Shown one piece after another: positions 44,897 through 53,757 of a DNA stretch of 64,000 bases. The position numbers were made by a program, and so were the translations under genes. Origin of the DNA: Sphingomonas sp. LHG3406-1 (GTDB lineage: Bacteria > Pseudomonadota > Alphaproteobacteria > Sphingomonadales > Sphingomonadaceae). The notes beneath the pieces are model-generated. The model was not told the DNA's origin. It worked only from the letters and a program-made list of their open reading frames with translations, and made no database searches. The stretch's first letter is position 1, and each line of letters opens with the position of its first letter. The stretch is from the NCBI RefSeq assembly GCF_029637485.1, contig NZ_CP069128.1, positions 2,760,001 to 2,824,000 on the forward strand, given 5' to 3'.

Positions 44897-46444
44897 ATGG
44901 ACTTTCCCATCCTCTCCCTGATGATCGCCCTGCCGCTGCTCGCGGCACTCGGCTGCCTGTTCCTGAGTGCGAACGGCGCCCGCTGGCTGGCGCTCGGCGC
45001 CACGCTGGCGCTGTTCGTGCTCGGCTGCCTGCTGTGGGCCGGCTATGATGTCGGCGGCGCGCAATGGCAGTTCCAGGAGCGGGTGAGCCTCGGCACGCCC
45101 TATCTCAACTGGGCACTCGGCATCGACGGCATCGCCCTCATGCTGATCATGCTGTCGGTGTTCCTGATGCCGATCTGCATCGGCGCGAGCTGGCGCGCCA
45201 TCGGCCGCCGTGTGCCGGAATATATGGCTGCCTTCCTCCTCATGGAGGCGCTGATGCTCGGCGTCTTCATGGCCCAGGACCTTCTGCTCTTCTACATCTT
45301 CTTCGAAGCCGGCCTGATCCCGATGTATCTCATCATCGGCATCTGGGGCGGGGCGGAGAAGATCAAGGCCGCCTACAAGTTCTTCCTCTATACCCTGCTC
45401 GGCTCGGTGCTGATGCTGGTCGCGATGCTGGTGATGATCGGCCAGGCCGGCACCGGCGACATCCCGACCCTGATGGCGACCGACTTTGCACCGGGGCTTC
45501 AGACCTGGCTGTGGCTGGCCTTCTTCGCGAGCTTCGCGGTGAAGATGCCGATGTGGCCGGTCCACACCTGGCTTCCCGATGCCCACGTCCAGGCGCCGAC
45601 CGCCGGCTCGGTGATCCTGGCCGGCGTGCTGCTGAAGATGGGCGGCTACGGCTTCATCCGCTTCAGCCTGCCGATGTTCCCGGACGCGAGCGCCCAGTTT
45701 GTGCCGCTGGTCTTCATCCTGTCGAGCATCGCCATCGTCTACACCAGCCTCGTCGCGCTGGTTCAGGCCGACATGAAAAAGCTGATCGCTTATTCGTCGG
45801 TCGCCCACATGGCCTTCGTCACCTTCGGCCTGTTCGCCTTCAACCGGCAGGGGATCGAAGGCGCGCTGATGGTCATGCTCAGCCACGGCCTCGTCTCGGG
45901 CGCGCTCTTCCTGTGCGTCGGCGTCATCTATGACCGCATGCACACCCGCGAGATCGCCAAATATGGCGGCCTTGCCAACAACATGCCGGCCTATGCCCTC
46001 CTGTTCCTGCTGTTCACCATGGCCTCGGTCGGCCTGCCCGGCACGAGCGGCTTCGTCGGCGAGTTCCTGGCGATGATGGGCACGTACGAAGTGTCGACCT
46101 GGGGCGCGATCTTCGCCACCACCGGCATTATCCTCGGCGCCGCCTACATGCTGTGGCTCTACTGGCGCATCGCCTACGGCACCGCCCGCACGGCGGAGGC
46201 TGCGGCGATGACCGACCTCGACCGGCGCGAGTGGCTGCTGCTTGCACCGATTGCGGCCATCGTCCTCTGGATGGGCGTCTATCCCGAAAGCTTCATGGCG
46301 CCGATGCGCGACGACGTCGGCCGGCTGCTGACCCGCATCGAGCGGGCGACCCCGGCCGGTGACAGCCGTCCGACCGCCGGTAATCCGGCCGCCGCTGCCG
46401 AAGCTGCCGAGGCTTCCGAACATGGCGCCGGGGAGGCGCACTGA
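44897..46444 (+). CDS. nuoM: NADH-quinone oxidoreductase subunit M
   Basis: 515 residues, second antiporter-like subunit with 14 helices: FYIFFEAGLIPMYLIIGIWGG (the conserved Glu) and VHTWLPDAHVQAPTAGSVILAG, with the channel Lys in FFASFAVKMPMWP. The final ~25 residues are an Ala/Glu-rich tail beyond the last helix. It shares one base with the nuoN ATG. Confidence 0.96.
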   Translation: MDFPILSLMIALPLLAALGCLFLSANGARWLALGATLALFVLGCLLWAGYDVGGAQWQFQERVSLGTPYLNWALGIDGIALMLIMLSVFLMPICIGASWRAIGRRVPEYMAAFLLMEALMLGVFMAQDLLLFYIFFEAGLIPMYLIIGIWGGAEKIKAAYKFFLYTLLGSVLMLVAMLVMIGQAGTGDIPTLMATDFAPGLQTWLWLAFFASFAVKMPMWPVHTWLPDAHVQAPTAGSVILAGVLLKMGGYGFIRFSLPMFPDASAQFVPLVFILSSIAIVYTSLVALVQADMKKLIAYSSVAHMAFVTFGLFAFNRQGIEGALMVMLSHGLVSGALFLCVGVIYDRMHTREIAKYGGLANNMPAYALLFLLFTMASVGLPGTSGFVGEFLAMMGTYEVSTWGAIFATTGIILGAAYMLWLYWRIAYGTARTAEAAAMTDLDRREWLLLAPIAAIVLWMGVYPESFMAPMRDDVGRLLTRIERATPAGDSRPTAGNPAAAAEAAEASEHGAGEAH

Positions 46445-47871
46445 TGAACACCGCCGCAATCCTTCCTGAAATCATCATCGGCCTCGGCGCGATTGCGCTG
46501 ATGATGGTCGCGGCCTTCGTTCGCCGCCCTGCTGCCATCACGCACTGGGGAGCCACGGTCCTCCTCCTTGCCGCCACGGTCGCCCTCATTGGTGCGCCGC
46601 AGGAAGCCGGCCGCGTGTTCGAGGGCATGTGGGCGGCCGACGGCTTCGCCGCCTTCGGCAAGGTCATCATCTACCTGGCCGCCGCGGTCGCAGTGATCAT
46701 GGCGCACGGCTGGTTCGACCGGAATCATGAGCATGGCGCCGAATATGCGGTGCTGATCCTGCTGTCGGCGCTCGGCGCATCGGTGATGGTCTCCGCGACC
46801 GACCTGATGATGCTCTACGTCGGCCTCGAGCTGCAGAGCCTGTCGGCCTACGTCCTCGCTTCCTACCGCCGCCACGACGAGCGATCGGCCGAGGCGGGCC
46901 TCAAATATTTCGTGCTCGGCGGCCTTGCCAGCGGCATCCTGCTCTACGGCATCAGCCTGCTCTACGGATTTGCCGGCACCACCTATTTCGACGGCATCGC
47001 GGCTGCCTTCGCCGGCTCGGGGGGAATCAATCTCGGCCTGCTGTTCGGGCTGGTCTTCACCCTCGCCGGCCTCGCCTTCAAGATCTCGGCCGTGCCCTTC
47101 CACATGTGGACGCCGGACGTCTACGAAGGCGCGCCGACTCCGGTCGCCGCCTTCTTCGCCGCCGGCCAGAAGGCTGCCGCCATCCTCCTCGCCACCCGCG
47201 TCTGCCTCGAAGCGATGGGCCCGGTGACCGACCAGTGGCGCCAGATCGTCATCTTCGCGGCCTTGGCCTCGATCATCCTCGGCGCGGTCGCCGCCTACGG
47301 CCAGAACAACATCAAGCGGCTGCTCGCCTATTCCTCGATCAACAATGTCGGCTTCGCGCTCGTCGGCCTCGCCGCCGGCGGTGCGGCGGGCGCGCAGGCG
47401 GTGCTGGTCTATGTCGCCGTCTATGTGGTGATGACGCTCGGCGCCTTCCTCTGCGTCATGCGCATGCGCGACGCCGACGGCCGCCCGGTTGAAAGTCTCG
47501 CCAGCCTGTCAGGCCTGTCGCAGACCCGGCCCTTGCTGGCGCTGGCGCTGGCGATGTTCATGTTCAGCCTTGCCGGCATCCCGCCATTGTTCGGCTTCTG
47601 GCCCAAGCTGATGGTGTTCCAGGCCGCGGTCGCCGCCGACCTTCAGCTCCTTGCCCTTGCCGCCGCGGCACTGACCGTGGTCGGCGCTTACTACTACCTC
47701 AAGGTCATCAAGATCATGTACTTCGACGCGCCGGCGGAGCCCTTCGCGGCTGCCCGGGGCAAGGTCGAGACCGCGCTGATCTTCCTCTGCGCGCTGGTCA
47801 TCAGCCCGCTTGGCTATTTCCTGATCAACCCGCTGACCGCAGCGGCGGCCAACGCGGCGAGCGTCTTCTGA
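46444..47871 (+). CDS. nuoN: NADH-quinone oxidoreductase subunit N
   Basis: 475 residues, third antiporter-like subunit. Visible: MMLYVGLELQSLSAYVLASY (conserved Glu), KYFVLGGLASGILLYG, FHMWTPDVYEGAPTPVAAFFA and the lysine helix IKRLLAYSSINNVGFALVG. This completes a full set of fourteen separate nuo genes (nuoC and nuoD are not fused). Confidence 0.96.
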   Translation: MNTAAILPEIIIGLGAIALMMVAAFVRRPAAITHWGATVLLLAATVALIGAPQEAGRVFEGMWAADGFAAFGKVIIYLAAAVAVIMAHGWFDRNHEHGAEYAVLILLSALGASVMVSATDLMMLYVGLELQSLSAYVLASYRRHDERSAEAGLKYFVLGGLASGILLYGISLLYGFAGTTYFDGIAAAFAGSGGINLGLLFGLVFTLAGLAFKISAVPFHMWTPDVYEGAPTPVAAFFAAGQKAAAILLATRVCLEAMGPVTDQWRQIVIFAALASIILGAVAAYGQNNIKRLLAYSSINNVGFALVGLAAGGAAGAQAVLVYVAVYVVMTLGAFLCVMRMRDADGRPVESLASLSGLSQTRPLLALALAMFMFSLAGIPPLFGFWPKLMVFQAAVAADLQLLALAAAALTVVGAYYYLKVIKIMYFDAPAEPFAAARGKVETALIFLCALVISPLGYFLINPLTAAAANAASVF

Positions 47872-47890
47872 TGGTCACGAGGGAGCGGGC

Positions 47891-48592
47891 TTGAGCCGCA
47901 TCCGCTTCGTCGAGCGAACCGGCTCGACCAACAGCGACCTTCTCGCCGCGAGCGAGCTGCCGGAAGGCGAATGGCTGGTCGCCGAACGCCAGGATCAGGG
48001 AAGGGGCCGCCAGAACCGCTGTTGGGAAAGCCCGACAGGAAACTTCCACGGTTCGACTCTCGTCCGGCTCCAGCCTTCCGACCCGCCGGCCGGCTCCCTC
48101 GCGCTGTGCGCAGGCCTGGCCCTGATCCGCGCGGTGGAGGCTGCCGCGCCCGCCACCGGTCTGATGCTCAAATGGCCCAACGACCTGCTGCTCGGCCGGG
48201 CAAAGCTGGCTGGCATTCTGCTCGAACGGCAGGAGGATCGGGTTGTGGCCGGTTTCGGCGTCAACCTTGCCCAGGCGCCCACCATCGAAGGCCGCGAAAC
48301 CGCCGCCCTGTCATCGGTTGCACTGGTCAGCCCGAAGTCCTTTGCGCCCCTCCTCGCCGCCGCCTTCGCCCGCGAGCTCGGCCGCTGGCGCGACGATCGG
48401 CAGGCACTCACGGCCCTGTGGCTCGAAAGCGCGCACCCCGTGGGCACGCCGCTCTCCGTCCATGTCATGGCGGACGAGAAGCTGGAAGGCACCTTCGCCG
48501 GCCTCGCCGAAGACGGCGCGCTTCGCCTCGCCTTGCCGCACGGCGAGGAACGGCGCATCCATGCCGCCGACGTGATGCTCGGGAACGACTGA
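47891..48592 (+). CDS. birA: biotin-[acetyl-CoA carboxylase] ligase, catalytic domain only
   Basis: 233 residues from a TTG at 47891 with GAGGGA upstream; an ATG right after nuoN reaches a stop after seven codons. It attaches biotin to the acetyl-CoA carboxylase carrier protein via biotinyl-AMP. Visible: STNSDLL, the biotin/ATP loop GRGRQNRCWES (normally GRGRxGRxW), LKWPNDLLLG, AGILLE, and the C-terminal SH3-like domain. No N-terminal DNA-binding domain, so it is not a repressor as in E. coli. Nineteen bp after nuoN. Confidence 0.92.
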   Translation: MSRIRFVERTGSTNSDLLAASELPEGEWLVAERQDQGRGRQNRCWESPTGNFHGSTLVRLQPSDPPAGSLALCAGLALIRAVEAAAPATGLMLKWPNDLLLGRAKLAGILLERQEDRVVAGFGVNLAQAPTIEGRETAALSSVALVSPKSFAPLLAAAFARELGRWRDDRQALTALWLESAHPVGTPLSVHVMADEKLEGTFAGLAEDGALRLALPHGEERRIHAADVMLGND

Positions 48593-48595
48593 TCC

Positions 48596-49381
48596 ATGCT
48601 GCTCGCCATTGATGCCGGCAATACCAACGTCGTCTTCGCGCTGGTGGCGGAGGACGGAAGCATTGCCGCGCGCTGGCGGATCGCGACGGACGCGCGCCGG
48701 ACGGCCGACGAATATGCGGTCTGGCTGCACCAGTTGCTTGCGCTCGAAGGCTATGGCCGGAGCGATGTCACCGGAGTCATCATCGGCACGGTCGTCCCGC
48801 GCGCCCTCCACAACCTCGAGGTGCTCGCAAGCAAATACTTCCACCAGGAAGCGTTGATCGCCGGGCAGGGGAGTGCCGCCTGGGGCATCCGGCTTGATGT
48901 CGACGAGCCGCAGAATGTCGGTGCCGATCGGGCGCTCAACGCGATCGCTGCTCACGCGCGGCACAAGGGCGACCTCGTCGTCATCGACTTCGGCACCGCC
49001 ACCACCTTCGACGTCGTCGACTATGACGGTGCCTACAAGGGCGGGATCATCGCGCCGGGCATCAACCTCAGCCTCGACGCGCTGGTCGCCGCCGCCGCCA
49101 AGCTGCCGCGTGTCGCGATCGAAGCGCCGGCCGATCCGACCGTCATCGGCCGCACCACCAACAGCCAGATGCTGTCGGGCATCTACTGGGGCTATGTGGC
49201 GATGATCGAAGGCCTGCTCGCCCGCGTGAAGGCGGAGATCGGTCGTCCAATCACCACCATTGCGACCGGCGGCCTCGCCACCCTTTTCCAGCAGCATACG
49301 CGCGTGTTCGACGCCATCGAACCCGATCTCACCATTCAGGGGTTGGCCCTCCTGTGGCAGCGGAGCCGGTCCGCGCGCTGA
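48596..49381 (+). CDS. coaX: type III pantothenate kinase
   Basis: 261 residues. It phosphorylates pantothenate, the first step of coenzyme A synthesis. The ASKHA fold motifs are visible: [16 protein letters not shown] (phosphate 1), [25 protein letters not shown] (phosphate 2 with catalytic Asp) and ATGGLATLF. Starts 3 bp after birA; the pair birA-coaX is a conserved neighbour of the nuo operon in many alphaproteobacteria. Confidence 0.94.
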   Translation: MLLAIDAGNTNVVFALVAEDGSIAARWRIATDARRTADEYAVWLHQLLALEGYGRSDVTGVIIGTVVPRALHNLEVLASKYFHQEALIAGQGSAAWGIRLDVDEPQNVGADRALNAIAAHARHKGDLVVIDFGTATTFDVVDYDGAYKGGIIAPGINLSLDALVAAAAKLPRVAIEAPADPTVIGRTTNSQMLSGIYWGYVAMIEGLLARVKAEIGRPITTIATGGLATLFQQHTRVFDAIEPDLTIQGLALLWQRSRSAR

Positions 49382-49389
49382 CGATATTC

Positions 49390-49480
49390 GAGGAGCGGTG
49401 CGACGAAGCAATCCAGTCGCCGCTCCTGACATGAGCAATGGATTGCTTCGCGTCGCCCGAAATGACGGGCGCTGGCTCAG
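49390..49480. repeat. palindromic repeat between coaX and rnj (REP-like, family D)
   Basis: The inverted arms GGTGCGACGAAGCAATCCA (49397-49415) and TGGATTGCTTCGCGTCGCC (49439-49457) fill the coaX-rnj gap. The right arm is followed by CGAAATGACGGGC. Elements with the TGGATTGCTTCG core are, from memory, dispersed in sphingomonads. It is the only sizable gap in the run from nuoN to the DUF1467 gene. Confidence 0.75.
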
Positions 49481-49489
49481 GACGACTAC

Positions 49490-51124
49490 GTGACCTCAAG
49501 CAAAGAACTGATCTTCCTGGCCCTCGGCGGCTCGGGCGAAATCGGCATGAACGCCAATCTCTACGGCTGCGACGGCAAGTGGCTGATGGTCGACTGCGGA
49601 ATGACCTTCGGCGAACAGGATTATCCGGGCATCGACCTCATCCTGCCCGACCTCGAATTTATCGAGAAAAAGCGCAAGGACCTGGTCGGGCTGGTCCTGA
49701 CCCATGGCCATGAGGATCATATCGGGGCGATCCCCTATCTCGCCGCCGATCTCCACGTGCCGCTCTACGCGACGCCCTTCACCGCCGGGCTCATCGCCCA
49801 CAAGCTGGAGGAGGAGGGCCTGACCGGCCAGGTGCCGCTCAGGATCATCCACCCCGACGACGTGCTCGAGCTCGGGCCCTTCCGGGTCCGCCCGGTACCG
49901 CTCGCCCACTCGATTCCCGAATCGAACGGCCTGCTGATCGAGACGCCGCACGGCCGCATCTTCCACACCGGCGACTGGAAGCTCGACCCGACTCCGGTGC
50001 TTGGCAATCCGACCAGCCCGGAAAAGCTCCGGGCGATCGGCGACCTCGGCGTCGACGTGATGGTCTGCGATTCGACCAATGCCTTCACCGACAAGGTGTC
50101 GGGCTCCGAAGCCGAGGTATTCGACGGCCTGCTGGGCGCCGTCACCGAGGCACCCGGCCGGGTCCTCGTCACCACCTTCGCCTCCAATGCCGCGCGGCTC
50201 CACACGATCGGCCGGGTGGCCGAAGAAAGCGGGCGGCGGATCGCCGTCGCCGGCCGCTCGATCGAGCGCTACCTCAAGGTCGCCAGGGCGACCGGCTACC
50301 TCACCGACTTCCCCGAGACAGTCCGCTACTACGAGGCCATGCGGCTGCCGCGCAAGGAATTGCTGGTGGTCGCCACCGGCGGGCAGGGCGAGCCACGCGC
50401 CGCACTTGGCCGCATCGCCGCCGGTCAGCATGAGCTGAAGCTTGCCGAAAATGACACCGTCATCTTCTCCTCGCGCCAGATTCCCGGCAACGAGAATGCC
50501 GTAGGCCGGGTGATGAACCAGCTGGCCGACCTTGGCGTCCGCACCGTCACCGAGCGGCAGGCCCATGTGCACGTTTCGGGCCACCCGGGTCGTCCCGAGC
50601 TGGTCCAGATGTATGATTGGATCCGGCCCAAGCTGCTGATCCCGGTGCATGGCGAGCGCCGCCACATGCTCGAACAGGCCCGCCTCGGCCTGTCCAGCGG
50701 CATTCCGGGCGCCCTCGTGCAGAAGAATGGCGACCTCATTCGCCTCGCGCCCGGCGATCCGAAGAAGGTCGGCGAAGAAAGGGTCGGGCGGCTGGTGCTC
50801 GATGGAGACGTCATCCTGCCCGCCGACGGCACGACCATGAACGAGCGCCGCCGGATCGCCTTTCAGGGCGTGATCGCGGTCAGCATCGTGCTCCGCAGCA
50901 ACGGCAATCTCGCCGCCGATCCGGTCGTCCGCGCGGTCGGTGTGCCGGTCGAGGAGGACCGAGACGACTTCATTCGCGATGCGCAGGCGACCGCGGCGAA
51001 GGCGGTCACGCCGATCAAGGACGAGGACAAGCTACGGGAGAATGTCCGGCTGGCGGTGAGGCGCTGTGCCACGCTGTGGACGGGCAAGAAGCCCAACGTC
51101 GAAGTCATGGTGACCCGCCTGTGA
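49490..51124 (+). CDS. rnj: ribonuclease J
   Basis: 544 residues from a GTG at 49490. A beta-CASP metallo-beta-lactamase exo/endoribonuclease that matures and degrades RNA. Zinc motif HGHEDHIGAIPYL (about residue 75), HTGDWKLD, CDSTNAF, the beta-CASP region with FSSRQIPGNENA, and HVSGHPGRPE plus IPVHGERRHM near residue 380. A C-terminal ~150-residue domain follows. Overlaps the DUF1467 gene by 4 bp. Confidence 0.94.
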   Translation: MTSSKELIFLALGGSGEIGMNANLYGCDGKWLMVDCGMTFGEQDYPGIDLILPDLEFIEKKRKDLVGLVLTHGHEDHIGAIPYLAADLHVPLYATPFTAGLIAHKLEEEGLTGQVPLRIIHPDDVLELGPFRVRPVPLAHSIPESNGLLIETPHGRIFHTGDWKLDPTPVLGNPTSPEKLRAIGDLGVDVMVCDSTNAFTDKVSGSEAEVFDGLLGAVTEAPGRVLVTTFASNAARLHTIGRVAEESGRRIAVAGRSIERYLKVARATGYLTDFPETVRYYEAMRLPRKELLVVATGGQGEPRAALGRIAAGQHELKLAENDTVIFSSRQIPGNENAVGRVMNQLADLGVRTVTERQAHVHVSGHPGRPELVQMYDWIRPKLLIPVHGERRHMLEQARLGLSSGIPGALVQKNGDLIRLAPGDPKKVGEERVGRLVLDGDVILPADGTTMNERRRIAFQGVIAVSIVLRSNGNLAADPVVRAVGVPVEEDRDDFIRDAQATAAKAVTPIKDEDKLRENVRLAVRRCATLWTGKKPNVEVMVTRL

Positions 51125-51381
51125 ACCCCGGAAGCGCTCTCGCCGTCTATTTCCTCATCTTCGTCTTCACCGCCTTCCTGATGCTGCCGTTCGGCATGCG
51201 GACGGACGAGGAGGTGGGGGCGCCGAAGATGGTCGGACAGGCCGAGAGCGCCCCCCACCGGTTCGACCTGAAGCGCCACCTGCTGCGCGCGGGACTGATC
51301 TCGGCCGTTCTGTTCGCCCTGTTCTACGCCAACTGGACGCAGGGCTGGGTGACGGCCGAGGACCTCGACTTCTATCACTAA
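51121..51381 (+). CDS. DUF1467 family membrane protein
   Basis: 86 residues from the GTG at 51121 (overlap with the rnj stop as GTGA). Two membrane helices flank a charged middle: VYFLIFVFTAFLMLPFGMRT and LISAVLFALFYANWTQGW. FGMRTDEEVGAPKMVGQAESAP is the family signature. The function is unknown, but the location next to rnj is typical for the group. Confidence 0.85.
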   Translation: MNPGSALAVYFLIFVFTAFLMLPFGMRTDEEVGAPKMVGQAESAPHRFDLKRHLLRAGLISAVLFALFYANWTQGWVTAEDLDFYH

Positions 51382-51389
51382 GGGCTGGT

Positions 51390-53690
51390 CTAGCGGCGGC
51401 GCTCCACCACCTGCGCCAGCGCCGTGTAGAGCTTGCCCATGTCGCTCGACAGCAGGGTGACGGCCATCATTCCGCCCTCGCGCTCGCCCGACAAGCGGCG
51501 GAGCATCGCCTCGAAGTCGTGGACGTAGCGGGTGACCGCAGCGGCGAATTCGGGATCGCTGGCGATCTGCTGGTCGATCGCGCGCATCTCGCCGCTCGAC
51601 AGCAGCCGCACGGCCCGCCGGGTGAACACGCCGCGGTCACCCTTGAGATAGGCCGCCCATGCGCGGTCGTCGACTTCGTCCGACAGGATCCGGCCGACGT
51701 CGATCGCCGCCGAGTGAAGCGAGTCGATCAGCACTGCCGAGCGCCGCGCGAAATTCTCGCTTTCGGCCAGGCGGTCGTCGTCGGCTACCTTGACCATATG
51801 CTGCTCGAGCGCGCTCGCCGTTCGGCCGATGTTGAGCATCTGCTGCGACAGGCCCTCGGATGCCCTGCGGGCGGCCTTGAGCGCTTCGGCCGCGACCCGT
51901 TCCACCTCCATCAGCTGGGTACGTACGCTATCCTCGACCGCGCGGCCGAGCGCCTTTCTCGTCTCGGCGGAAAGCTGGTCGGCCGTTTCGGGCACCACCG
52001 CCGACAGCGCCTCCCGCGCCCGCATCGCCGCCTGCGATGCCGCCTCGCGGATCTGGACCATGGCCTGGACCAAGGCCGGGCCGGTTTCGGACTGCAGCCG
52101 CGAAGCGTCCTGCTCGGCCGAGGCGATCGCTGCCGCCAGCTCGCCGAGGCGCCGCTCGGCCCCGCCCACGCCCTGGTCGATGGTGGAGAGCAGGGCATCA
52201 AGCCGCTCCTGCTGGCCGGACAGGCCCGCCGTTCCGGCCTCAAGCCGACTGCCGGCCTCGGCAGCCGCTTCGCGCATCTGCTCGACCTCAGGCCGGGCGG
52301 CCTGCACCGCCGCCAGCAATCGCTCAGCGCCGCCTTCGGCCGAGCCGAGGGCGCCGGTCAGCTGTTCGCCGAATTCCTGATGGAGCGCCGCAACCGAGTG
52401 GCGGAGCTGCTCGGTTCGTCCGGCAAGGTCCTCCAGAGTCCCGCCGCTCGCCGCCTGCTGGCTGGCGAGCATGTCCAGCTCGCGGCGCACCCGGTCGATC
52501 GCGGTCGCCACCGCCTGGGCGCGAAGGTCTCCCTCCGCGGCAAGGTCCACGAAGCGCTGGTCGACCTCGGCCAGCTGCTGCTCCAGCCCACCGATCATTG
52601 CCGTCACCGCCCGGTCCTGCTCGGCAACCCGCGCCGACATGCCGTCGAGAAGCTGAGAGGCGGACCCCAGCCGCGTGCCGAGCTGACTCGCCGCTTCCTG
52701 GCCGGCAAGGCCGATCGCCGCTGCACTCTGGTCGACGAGGGCGCGAACTGCGGCCGCCTGCTCGTCGATTCCGCTGCGGACCTGGTTCAGCGCGTCGCCG
52801 GTACGGGCCAGGAGCGCGTCCACCTCGGCCGAGGCGCTGCCGCCGGCATCGCCGACCCGGGCCGCCGCCGCCGCTCCCGCACTCTCGATCTGGGTAAGAT
52901 GGGCGACCAGCCGCTGCGCCGCGCCGCTTACATTGTCCTCGGCCTCGCGCGCCCGGCCGCTGACCGCGGCAAGCTGGGCTTCGAGCGCCGCCGCCTGCGC
53001 ACTCGCCTCGCGGCCAGAGACGCGCAGTTCCTCGGCCATCGCCTTGCTGCTTGCCTCGGCACGCGGAAGATCCTCGAGCAGCACACCGATGTCCGTCCGC
53101 GCGCTCTCGGCCGCCCGGTCGAGCGCCGCGGCATGGCGGCTCAACGTCTCGCTGCCTGCCGTCAGGTCACGGGTCACGCCGCCCAGCCGGTGGCTCGCCT
53201 CATCGCCCAGCCGCATCAGCCGCTCGGCATGGCCGGACAGGGCCGCCTGCTCCTCGTCCAGCCGCTGGCGCAGGACGCCGAGCAGCTGCTCCAGGCTGCG
53301 CGCTTCCGAGCGCATCAGCTGCACCGACCGGGTGAAGCGCTCGGCTTCCTTGCGGCGGGTCCGCCCGAAGATCAGCCAGGTGAGGCCGAGCAGCATCAGG
53401 GGTGCGGCGGCGGTCGCCAGCCATTGCGCCAGCTGCGGCGCGTTCACCGCCTCGCCGATCGCGCGGCCGGCGCTCCAGCCGGCAAAACCGATCCAGGCCA
53501 GCGCCAGGATCGCCAGCGTCCAGCCGAGCACCCGCCGGCCGTCGGCGCCTTGCTCGACCGGCGCTTCTTCCAGCACCCAGTCTGCGAAATTGTCGGGTGC
53601 TTCCTGATATGCGTCGACCGGTGCAGCCTCCGTCAGTTCGAGCGGTTCAACCGGCGTACCGGTGGCGGAACGGGGCAGGGGCGAGCTCAT
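51390..53690 (-). CDS. large membrane-anchored coiled-coil protein of unknown function
   Basis: 766 residues from the ATG at 53690; an ATG three codons upstream (53699) is an alternative. An acidic ~50-residue leader is followed by two membrane helices (about 54-73 and 88-109), then ~530 residues rich in Ala, Glu, Arg, Gln and Leu with heptad character, resembling apolipoprotein/chemoreceptor-type helices, and a compact charged C-terminal domain of about 110 residues (DEVDDRAWAAYLKGDRGVFTRRAVRLL). No known family is recognised. The divergent gene is 67 bp away. It could be a scaffold for cell-envelope or division functions; inference only. Confidence 0.75.
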   Translation of the reverse strand: MSSPLPRSATGTPVEPLELTEAAPVDAYQEAPDNFADWVLEEAPVEQGADGRRVLGWTLAILALAWIGFAGWSAGRAIGEAVNAPQLAQWLATAAAPLMLLGLTWLIFGRTRRKEAERFTRSVQLMRSEARSLEQLLGVLRQRLDEEQAALSGHAERLMRLGDEASHRLGGVTRDLTAGSETLSRHAAALDRAAESARTDIGVLLEDLPRAEASSKAMAEELRVSGREASAQAAALEAQLAAVSGRAREAEDNVSGAAQRLVAHLTQIESAGAAAAARVGDAGGSASAEVDALLARTGDALNQVRSGIDEQAAAVRALVDQSAAAIGLAGQEAASQLGTRLGSASQLLDGMSARVAEQDRAVTAMIGGLEQQLAEVDQRFVDLAAEGDLRAQAVATAIDRVRRELDMLASQQAASGGTLEDLAGRTEQLRHSVAALHQEFGEQLTGALGSAEGGAERLLAAVQAARPEVEQMREAAAEAGSRLEAGTAGLSGQQERLDALLSTIDQGVGGAERRLGELAAAIASAEQDASRLQSETGPALVQAMVQIREAASQAAMRAREALSAVVPETADQLSAETRKALGRAVEDSVRTQLMEVERVAAEALKAARRASEGLSQQMLNIGRTASALEQHMVKVADDDRLAESENFARRSAVLIDSLHSAAIDVGRILSDEVDDRAWAAYLKGDRGVFTRRAVRLLSSGEMRAIDQQIASDPEFAAAVTRYVHDFEAMLRRLSGEREGGMMAVTLLSSDMGKLYTALAQVVERRR

Positions 53691-53757
53691 GACCGCCATG
53701 TTTACCACCTTTGCACGTCCAAGGAAGCGTGCAACAGGGAGGCAGGGAAGGGTGGGG

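Noticed and set aside
42787-45003. 738-codon frame antisense to nuoL
   Set aside because: Composition is dominated by Gln, Arg, Glu, His and Asp, as expected for the reverse complement of a membrane protein; no motifs.
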